From Candidatus Methylaffinis lahnbergensis (GTDB lineage: Bacteria > Pseudomonadota > Alphaproteobacteria > Rhizobiales > Beijerinckiaceae): DNA of 64,000 bases. A program made the position numbers and the translations under genes. The notes below the pieces were generated by a model. The model worked only from the letters and a program-made list of their open reading frames with translations. It did no database searches and was not told the DNA's origin. Shown here piece after piece: positions 56,998-64,000 of the stretch. The stretch lies in contig PEFW01000004.1 of the NCBI GenBank assembly GCA_002890675.1, positions 1 through 64,000 on the forward strand, given 5' to 3'. Positions within the stretch are counted from its first letter, which is position 1; every line of letters begins with the position of its first letter.

Positions 56998-58242
56998 ATG
57001 GACTCCAAAATGAGCCCTGCTCCAAACGACTGGGGGACGGCCGCCACGATTGCTGTCTTCGTTTTGACATATGCGGGAGTGGCGCTCGGCCGCGCGCCGG
57101 GGTTGCGGATCGATCGTGCCGGCATAGCGCTCGTTGGCGCAAGCCTGATGATTGGTCTCGGGTCGTTGAGTCTCTCTGAAGCGCTCAAAGCCATCGATCT
57201 CGATGCCATCACGCTTTTGCTCGGCATGATGATTATTGTTAGCCAATTGCGCGTTTCAGGTTTTTTCGAACTCGCGGCCCATTTCGCCCTGCGCCGCGCC
57301 CATTCGGCGCCGGTACTTTTGGCCGCAATCGTCATCGTCACCGGGTTTTTCTCCGCCTTTCTCGTCAACGACGCGATTTGTCTTGTGATAGCGCCTCTCG
57401 TCATCGATGTCGCCGGTGCCTTACGCCGCAACCCTGTGCCGTATCTCCTGGCGGTCGCGATGGCCTCGAACGCGGGCAGCGCCGCGACTTTCACCGGCAA
57501 TCCGCAAAACATGATCATCGGCGTGGCGTCGCATCTTCCCTACGCGGACTTCGCGAGCAAGCTCGCCCCGGCGGCGGCGGTCGCCCTCGCGCTGACGGCG
57601 GGTCTCATTATCCTGGTTTATCATGAGGAATTCTCAACCGCTTTCGGTCCCAGCGCGAAAGAGCCGCGCCCGCGCCGACATCCTTTGCAGCTCGCCAAGG
57701 GGATACTCGTGACCTTGGGGGTCATCGTCAGTTTTTTTGCAGGAGTTCCAATTGCCGAAGCAGCGCTCATTGGCGGCTCGCTGCTTCTTCTGTCGCGTGC
57801 CGTTGATCCGAAGGAACTTTATGCCGGAATAGACGGCGGCCTTTTGTTGATGTTCGCAGGGCTTTTTATCGTAGTCGCGGGCGCCGAAAAGGAGCTTTTG
57901 ACGCCAAATCTCACAGCGGCGATGGCGCGGCTTCATCTCGAAAATGCCTGGATTTTGTCCGGCGTGACAGCCTTTCTCTCAAACCTCGTGAGCAACGTGC
58001 CGGCGGTTTTGATCTTGAAGCCATTTGTCATGAACTTGCCGGAGCCGGGCCGGGCTTGGCGGATCGTGGCGATGAGTTCCACCTTCGCCGGAAACCTCAC
58101 TTTGATAGGTTCGGTCGCCAACCTCATCGTTGCCGAACGGGCGAAGCAAGCGGGGATAACGATCTCGTTTCTTGCCTATTGGAGGATTGGCCTGCCATTG
58201 ACGCTTGCGAGCCTCGGTTTCGGCACATGGTGGCTTGCGTGA
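56998..58242 (+). CDS. ArsB/NhaD-SLC13-type anion transporter
   Basis: A 414-residue membrane protein of the ion-transporter superfamily that includes SLC13, ArsB and CitT. About ten hydrophobic helices are visible. The duplicated hairpin-type signatures are FLVNDAICLVIAPLVID with ASNAGSAATFTGNPQNMIIG in the first half, and FLSNLVSNVPAVLILKPFV with SSTFAGNLTLIGSVANLIVA in the second. These carry the Asn/Ser substrate sites. The substrate could be a dicarboxylate, sulfate or an oxyanion; sequence alone does not decide. It follows the unknown membrane gene closely. Confidence 0.85.
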   Translation: MDSKMSPAPNDWGTAATIAVFVLTYAGVALGRAPGLRIDRAGIALVGASLMIGLGSLSLSEALKAIDLDAITLLLGMMIIVSQLRVSGFFELAAHFALRRAHSAPVLLAAIVIVTGFFSAFLVNDAICLVIAPLVIDVAGALRRNPVPYLLAVAMASNAGSAATFTGNPQNMIIGVASHLPYADFASKLAPAAAVALALTAGLIILVYHEEFSTAFGPSAKEPRPRRHPLQLAKGILVTLGVIVSFFAGVPIAEAALIGGSLLLLSRAVDPKELYAGIDGGLLLMFAGLFIVVAGAEKELLTPNLTAAMARLHLENAWILSGVTAFLSNLVSNVPAVLILKPFVMNLPEPGRAWRIVAMSSTFAGNLTLIGSVANLIVAERAKQAGITISFLAYWRIGLPLTLASLGFGTWWLA

Positions 58243-58376
58243 TATGGGATGGCACCAGGAGGGTGCCTCCGCCACGTTACGCATGATCATTGTCGCGAAA
58301 TGGGGTCCCATCTCTGGAATGGAAGCTCGTTCTTGATTTGCGCGGTTGATTCGCGTGACCCTGGAAAGCCATTCGA

Positions 58377-59288
58377 ATGACCAAAGCCGATGCAAGCGAT
58401 CGTCGCAAATATGAGACCCGGGCTTGGTTCGAAAGGCTGCAGGACGAGGTCATCGCGGCCTTCGAACTTTTGGAGGGCGAGGCGGAGGGACCTTTCGCCG
58501 AGCCGGGCATGGGGCCAGGACGTTTCGTGACGAAACCCTGGGCAAGGACCGATCACGCCGGTGGCGATGGCGGCGGCGGCCGCATGGCAATCCTCACTGG
58601 CCGGGTATTCGAGAAACTGGCGGTTCATACTTCGACGGTGTTCGGAACTTTTCCGCCCGAATTCGCGGCGCAAATACCTGGCGCCGGAATCGATCCGGCG
58701 TTCTGGGCCTCCGGGGTTTCGCTGATCGCGCATCCTTGGAATCCGAACGTTCCCATCGTCCATATGAATACGCGTTTCGTCGAGACCACCAAGGCGTGGT
58801 TCGGTGGCGGCGCCGATCTCACTCCCGTGCTCGACCGAAGGCGCGTCCAAACTGATCCCGATACGCGCGAATTCCATGCCGCCATGAAGGCCGCCTGCGA
58901 CAGCCATCGCAAAGTCGCGGATCACGCGAAATTCAAGAATTGGTGCGACGAGTATTTTTATCTGAAGCACCGCAACGAGCCGCGCGGGACGGGCGGAATT
59001 TTTTACGATTATCTCGATTGCCCTCGCGGCGACGAAACCGCGTTCGCCGAAAACTTCGCTTTCGCCCGGGCCGCGGGCGCGGGTGTTCTTGCCGTCTATC
59101 CCGAACTCGTGCGCCGCAATTTCGCGCTTTCCTGGACCAAGGCCGATCGCGAGGAGCAGCTCGTGCGGCGCGGCCGCTACGCCGAATTCAACCTGATTTA
59201 CGATCGCGGGACGATTTTCGGCTTGCAAACAGCGGGCAATGTCGAGGCGATTTTGTCGTCGCTACCGCCCCTCGCGCGGTGGCCTTGA
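58377..59288 (+). CDS. hemF: Oxygen-dependent coproporphyrinogen III oxidase
   Basis: A 303-residue cytoplasmic enzyme turning coproporphyrinogen III into protoporphyrinogen IX in heme synthesis. [32 protein letters not shown], the long [11 protein letters not shown] ... [20 protein letters not shown] block and [18 protein letters not shown] are the family marks. ATG 58377 gives normal length. It follows the anion transporter on the same strand with a 134-bp gap. Confidence 0.95.
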   Translation: MTKADASDRRKYETRAWFERLQDEVIAAFELLEGEAEGPFAEPGMGPGRFVTKPWARTDHAGGDGGGGRMAILTGRVFEKLAVHTSTVFGTFPPEFAAQIPGAGIDPAFWASGVSLIAHPWNPNVPIVHMNTRFVETTKAWFGGGADLTPVLDRRRVQTDPDTREFHAAMKAACDSHRKVADHAKFKNWCDEYFYLKHRNEPRGTGGIFYDYLDCPRGDETAFAENFAFARAAGAGVLAVYPELVRRNFALSWTKADREEQLVRRGRYAEFNLIYDRGTIFGLQTAGNVEAILSSLPPLARWP

Positions 59289-59493
59289 GGTAAGTCAGGC
59301 CGAGGATGTTAATCGGTTGATAAGTCGATAGATATTTCAGGCGGTGTATTCGAGCGTGTCCCTACTTCCATTCTGCCGACGTTAGCTCAAAATGGATTAT
59401 CATCATCAATAATATCGATACTCTCCTTTATTAATGTGCTGGCCCGACTAACGGGATTACGTAGAGTGAAACGTTCAAACTTCTCTTCTACTC

Positions 59494-59571
59494 ATGCCCC
59501 CGCCCAGCTCTGACTTGTCATGCCCCCGCCCAGCTCTGACTTGTCATGCCCCCGCCCAGCTCTGACTTGTT
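59494..59571. repeat. Tandem repeat, three 26-bp units
   Basis: Three perfect copies of a 26-bp unit beginning ATGCCCCCGCCCAGCTCTGA run at 59494, 59520 and 59546. The unit is not a multiple of three, so each copy shifts the frame. The array covers the 3' end of the SRPBCC gene and dictates its C-terminal residues. Confidence 0.9.
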
Positions 59572-59961
59572 CCGCTCCAGGGCCGCAAAGAATCCCTGCC
59601 ACCCGCCCTTGGCGCCCTGGTAGTACTGCGGCTGATCCGGCCGGAAGCCCGACTGCTCCATGCGCAGGTGGGTCCCCGTACTCGTTGGGGTGAGAGTCCA
59701 AGTAACGACACTCCTGAGATCATAGGCACCCCACGTGTAAGACAGCGTTTTGTTCGGCGCGACTGCCAGGACCTGACAGTCAACAACGCCCCAGTCTGCG
59801 CGAAGAGTGAAACTGTGGCCCACGACAGGCTTGAAGTCGTTCGTCATGAGCCACTCCTCGATCAGGTGTGGTTGCGTGAGCGCGGGCCAAATCTTTTCCG
59901 GCGGAAATGGTATCTCCCGTTCGACAACGACGGAGAGCGTTTCGGTCGCAGTATTGGTCAT
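59518..59961 (-). CDS. SRPBCC/AHSA1-family protein with repeat-derived C-terminus
   Basis: A 147-residue START-like (Bet v1 fold) protein. LSVVVEREIPFPPEKIWPAL and TQPHLIEEWLMTNDFKP form the start, SYTWGAYDLRSVVTWTLTPT and GTHLRMEQSGFRPDQPQYY the AHSA1-like core. The last ~20 residues (after FFAALERNKSEL) come from the 26-bp tandem repeat and are not part of the fold. ATG 59961 overlaps the stop of an ArsR-type fragment; ArsR-SRPBCC pairs are common, with the regulator controlling the pair. The ligand is unknown. Confidence 0.8.
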   Translation of the reverse strand: MTNTATETLSVVVEREIPFPPEKIWPALTQPHLIEEWLMTNDFKPVVGHSFTLRADWGVVDCQVLAVAPNKTLSYTWGAYDLRSVVTWTLTPTSTGTHLRMEQSGFRPDQPQYYQGAKGGWQGFFAALERNKSELGGGMTSQSWAGA

Positions 59962-60160
59962 TGGTCCATCCTTTTGAGTAGACCTTCGAGGTGGTCGAAC
60001 CGGCTTTGCCAGAAGTTGGCCATTTGGCTTGTCCAGTCGATCAGCGGGGCCAAGGCGCCGAGCTGCGCGCTATAGTGCGTCTGGCGACCTTCGTGGCGGT
60101 CGCGCACCAGCCCGGCCTGCTTCAGGACCCCGAGATGGCCTCCGAGGAGTTTGCCGCCAA
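59958..60160 (-). pseudogene. ArsR-family regulator, C-terminal fragment
   Basis: The frame reads GGHLGVLKQAGLVRDRHEGR, QTHYSAQLGALAPLIDWTSQ and SRFDHLEGLLKRMDQ to a stop at 59958. This is the recognition helix, wing and dimerisation end of an ArsR regulator of the type paired with SRPBCC genes. The usual N-terminal half (ALADPTRR...) is missing, replaced by unrelated or LysR-derived sequence. The stop overlaps the SRPBCC start. The frame is open to 60239, but that part has no ArsR resemblance. Confidence 0.6.
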
Positions 60161-60192
60161 GTTCCTGGCCTTCGCGGACGGACTGCACCCGC

Positions 60193-60470
60193 CAAGGCGT
60201 CTTTCGTCCTCGGCTTCCTGACCGGTCACGAGTTCGCATGGCTGCCGGCGGTGATGGCGATCATGTGCGACGAACTGTCCAACACGCAGGTCGTCATCCT
60301 TAGTCTGTCATCGCCTGATCTCGCCGACGGGTTGATGCGCGGCAAGATCGCCTCGCCTTCCTCCGCCATGAACGCAACGCGCCCGGGATCGCCTTCATCC
60401 AGCTGACTGACGAACCGCTGATCGTGCTCATGCCGGCGGATCCGCCACGGAAGCTGAGGAGCGGCTCGCG
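60193..60470 (+). pseudogene. LysR-family regulator fragment
   Basis: The plus strand reads KASFVLGFLTGHEFAWLPAV, MCDELSNTQVVILSLSSPDL and ADGLMRGKI. After a shift near 60350 it continues LAFLRHERNAPGIAFIQLTD and EPLIVLMPADPP. This is the start of a LysR substrate-binding domain. Both the DNA-binding domain and the rest of the effector domain are missing. It lies head-to-head with the ArsR fragment, as after a rearrangement. Confidence 0.6.
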
Positions 60471-60511
60471 CCGCTACCACGAGTGCCAAGTGTGGACGGT
60501 TGCCACACCAT

Positions 60512-61087
60512 TTATTCGCCGACGCTTTCGAGCGCGCTCTCCAGCGCCGAATCGATTGCCTTCGCGGCCTGATCCTTGTCCGGCATCGCACGGGCAATCA
60601 GCATCGCGCCGACCATCATGCTCAACAGGCTCCAGGCCTTCTTCTCGCGGACGCCGGGCGCCCCTTTCATCAGGGATGCGATTTTTCCGATGAACTCGTC
60701 CATGCGCTGCTGATAGATTTTCCTGATCGCTTCTCCCGATCGCGCGACGTCCGCGCTCAGCGTCGGGATCACGCATCCTTGTCCGGGGTCATCGCGATGC
60801 TCCAGGCTGATATAGCCGCGAAGATAGGCTCGCAGGCGCTCGCGCCGCTTCCTCAGGTCTCCGTCCCCCGGTTCAACAAACGGGCGGCCGAGATTCGCAT
60901 CGATAACCGATGCGAGCACGTCCTCCTTGCTTGAAAAATGACTGTAGAAGGCGCCCGACGTCACACCGGCGGCGGCAGACAAGCGGTCCACGCCAACGCC
61001 AAAGAAGCCGCACTCTCTCAGCTCACACGCCGCCGCCTTCAGCACGGCATCGCGCGTCTTGGCCTTTCTCTCAGGCGGATATCTCAT
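60512..61087 (-). CDS. TetR/AcrR family transcriptional regulator
   Basis: A 191-residue repressor-type regulator. The N-terminal helix-turn-helix is KTRDAVLKAAACELRECGFF, GVGVDRLSAAAGVTSGAFYS and HFSSKEDVLASVIDANL. The C-terminal ligand/dimer domain includes the GQGCVIPTLSADVARSG block seen in TetR_C-type members. ATG 61087 faces the hydrolase gene across a 124-bp spacer containing a perfect 28-bp palindrome, the likely operator. It probably represses itself and the hydrolase. Confidence 0.88.
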   Translation of the reverse strand: MRYPPERKAKTRDAVLKAAACELRECGFFGVGVDRLSAAAGVTSGAFYSHFSSKEDVLASVIDANLGRPFVEPGDGDLRKRRERLRAYLRGYISLEHRDDPGQGCVIPTLSADVARSGEAIRKIYQQRMDEFIGKIASLMKGAPGVREKKAWSLLSMMVGAMLIARAMPDKDQAAKAIDSALESALESVGE

Positions 61088-61130
61088 GGTGCCCTTTCAA
61101 AAAAAAAATCGGCCGGTCATTGCAAATGGC

Positions 61131-61158
61131 ATAACGACCGTTATATAACGGTCGTTAT
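61131..61158. promoter_or_regulatory. Perfect 28-bp palindrome, likely TetR operator
   Basis: The half-site ATAACGACCGTTAT is followed at once by its exact reverse complement ATAACGGTCGTTAT. It lies 43 bp before the TetR start and 53 bp before the divergent hydrolase start. Perfect long palindromes in such spacers are typical TetR-family operators. Confidence 0.8.
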
Positions 61159-61211
61159 CTAAAGATTCAAGCTGAGCCGTCCGGCGAAGCTTTCCCCACC
61201 AGAGAAAGGCA

Positions 61212-62057
61212 ATGACGATGAGTCAGACATTTCAGAACGCCGCCACCCGGACGATCCAGGTGAAGGACACCAGGATGGTGTATCGTGAGCTCGGAGAGCG
61301 AGGCGGCGTGCCCATGATCTTCCTGCACCACCTCACGGCCGTGCTTGACGACTGGGACCCGAAGGTCCTCGACGGGATCGCCGGCAGCCGCCATGTCGTC
61401 ATCTTCGACAATCGCGGCGTGGGGGGCTCGGGCGGCCAGACCCCTGTCAGCGTCGCCGATATGGCGGAGGACGCGATCGCGTTCATCGAGGCCCTTGGCT
61501 TCGCGCAGGTCGACCTTCTCGGTTTCTCGCTGGGCGGCTTCATCGCGCAGGTGATCGCGCAGACCCGCCCCGAGCTGGTCCGCAAGATCGTGCTCGCGGG
61601 AACCGGACCTGCCGGGGGTGTGGGCATCAGCAATGTCGGCACGATCCTGCAGGGCGCCTTCCAGAGGGCCGGTGCCGAACACAAGCATCCGAAGCATTTC
61701 CTGTTCTTCTCCCCTTCCCCTCAAAGCCAGAAGGCGGCGGAGGCGTTCCTGCAGCGCCTAGGGCAGCGTCAGGCCGATCGCGACATGGCGGTCAGCGATC
61801 AGACCGTCCAGGCCCAGATCACGGCAATCGCCAAATGGGGCCAGGCGCCGGACTCGAGCGAGACGCTGAAACAGGTCCGGCAACCGGTCCTGATCGCCAA
61901 TGGCGACGCGGATGTCATGGTGCCGACGGCAAATTCCATCGCGCTGTTCGACGCCCTTCCTAATGCGAAGCTCAGCATCTTCCCGGATGCGAGCCATGGT
62001 GGCATCTTCCAGTACGCCGACGCCTTCGTCGATCAGACGCTCCGCTTTCTCGCGTAA
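61212..62057 (+). CDS. Alpha/beta hydrolase
   Basis: A 281-residue alpha/beta hydrolase. MIFLHHLTAVLDDWDPKVLD holds the oxyanion-hole region, VVIFDNRGVGGSGGQTPVSV follows, and LLGFSLGGFIAQVIAQTRPE is the nucleophile elbow (G-F-S-L-G). The acid is in VLIANGDADVMVPTANS and the His in FPDASHGGIFQYADAFVDQ. Such enzymes hydrolyse esters, lactones or halides; the actual substrate is unknown. It is divergent from the TetR gene and shares its operator. ATG 61212 is followed by ATG 61218; GAGAAAGG lies upstream. Confidence 0.88.
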   Translation: MTMSQTFQNAATRTIQVKDTRMVYRELGERGGVPMIFLHHLTAVLDDWDPKVLDGIAGSRHVVIFDNRGVGGSGGQTPVSVADMAEDAIAFIEALGFAQVDLLGFSLGGFIAQVIAQTRPELVRKIVLAGTGPAGGVGISNVGTILQGAFQRAGAEHKHPKHFLFFSPSPQSQKAAEAFLQRLGQRQADRDMAVSDQTVQAQITAIAKWGQAPDSSETLKQVRQPVLIANGDADVMVPTANSIALFDALPNAKLSIFPDASHGGIFQYADAFVDQTLRFLA

Positions 62058-62123
62058 TAGCGGCGCACTGCGCGAGCCCCCCGGCGCCGGGCGGCCACGC
62101 GCTGCCCGGCGCGCTCGTCGCTC

Positions 62124-62162
62124 GATTTGGTCCATCGGACCAAATCGTCAGCGCTTCGCGCT
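62124..62162. terminator. Two hairpins between convergent genes
   Basis: GATTTGGTCC-ATC-GGACCAAATC (10-bp perfect arms) is followed at 62150 by AGCGC-TTC-GCGCT. They lie between the 3' ends of the hydrolase and guaA genes. They may terminate one or both transcripts, though no strong T-run follows; such stems also occur as intergenic repeats. Confidence 0.5.
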
Positions 62163-62173
62163 GAACGCTCCTC

Positions 62174-63772
<1,599 letters not shown>

Positions 63773-64000
63773 TCATGAACCTATCCCTCGCGGCAAGGGT
63801 GTTCGCTTAGGCGATCGTCCCGTCAGGCGCAAGCAATTGCGGGTTTTGGCGGGTTTTCGCACACAGCGTGTCAAATCGCTTGGAATGCGACCCCACTTTC
63901 GCGCCCAATTCCGGCCCTTCCTGAACCGCTCTTGAGCTTGTGTCGAAGGAGGGGTGATGGACGCGCAGGTTGGCGACAATCATTAAGAGCTTTTGTTTCG
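63773..64000. other. Upstream region of guaA at the window edge
   Basis: No gene recognised. It should contain the guaA promoter. A frame starting at 63958 after GGAGGGG is only nine codons long. Confidence 0.35.

Noticed and set aside
58287..59228. 313-codon minus-strand frame opposite hemF
   Set aside because: It is the antisense shadow of a confident heme biosynthesis gene.
59494..59571. CRISPR-like array at the 26-bp repeats
   Set aside because: The units are directly adjacent with no spacers, and no cas gene is present. It is a simple tandem repeat.
63958..63984. Nine-codon frame after GGAGGGG at the right edge
   Set aside because: It is too short to support, and no hydrophobic or leader-peptide pattern is present.

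Overview
The window reads as a chromosomal segment of a GC-rich alphaproteobacterium of the Rhizobiales/Hyphomicrobiales, perhaps Beijerinckiaceae-like. Supporting marks are the petA-petB-petC order, the sppA-ihfB-lapA-trpF-trpB order, the argD-argF pair, an IalB-family protein, a Flp pilin/CpaA block, trmL and hemF. The species placement is inference from gene content only. No rRNA, tRNA or CRISPR array was seen.

Layout. 1-6.7 kb: an IS630-type transposase cut by the window edge, then a three-gene RND efflux operon (permease, adaptor, outer-membrane lipoprotein). 6.7-19.2 kb: an accessory region. It holds a leftward pair for a PQQ-type sugar dehydrogenase with a cytochrome c domain and an SMP-30-like protein, a tautomerase, a frameshifted MetX-like hydrolase, a DUF1553 remnant, an intact DUF1501 gene and a ClC channel carrying a FliO-like N-terminus. 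Between these lie decayed pieces of IS21, IS110 (three), a serine recombinase and an SDR gene. 19.3-26.3 kb: argD-argF, an IalB-like gene, a 29-codon membrane peptide, a YejA-like binding protein and a slipin. 26.8-28.2 kb: an A/T-richer secreted protein of unknown function, followed by two REP-like palindromes.

28.8-39.7 kb: gnd-pgl, a VOC protein, rpmI-rplT, a frameshifted GST-like gene, then leftward sppA, ihfB, lapA, trpF and trpB, with an STT3-like GT-C membrane protein upstream. 40.1-44.1 kb: three Flp pilin genes on an exact 259-bp period plus cpaA, bracketed by two copies of an isoprenylcysteine-methyltransferase-like gene. The left copy is decayed and leads into a sterol-desaturase-family gene; the right copy is intact. 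44.5-47.2 kb: a circularly permuted ATP-grasp gene and an alpha-E gene. 47.5-49.8 kb: galE and rho, convergent with no spacer. 50-50.6 kb: IS1-type and RHS-like remnants. 50.6-62 kb: pirin, dusA, the cytochrome bc1 operon, trmL, an unknown membrane protein, an ArsB/SLC13-type transporter, hemF, an SRPBCC gene with a remodelled 3' end, ArsR and LysR fragments, and a TetR/hydrolase divergon around a perfect 28-bp palindrome. guaA closes the window.

Many genes are broken by one or two bases (MetX-like, SDR, DUF1553, GST, methyltransferase copy, small membrane protein). This suggests either real decay of an accessory region or assembly indels; raw reads would decide. Gene starts were moved from the longest ORF when a ribosome-binding site or family length argued for it.
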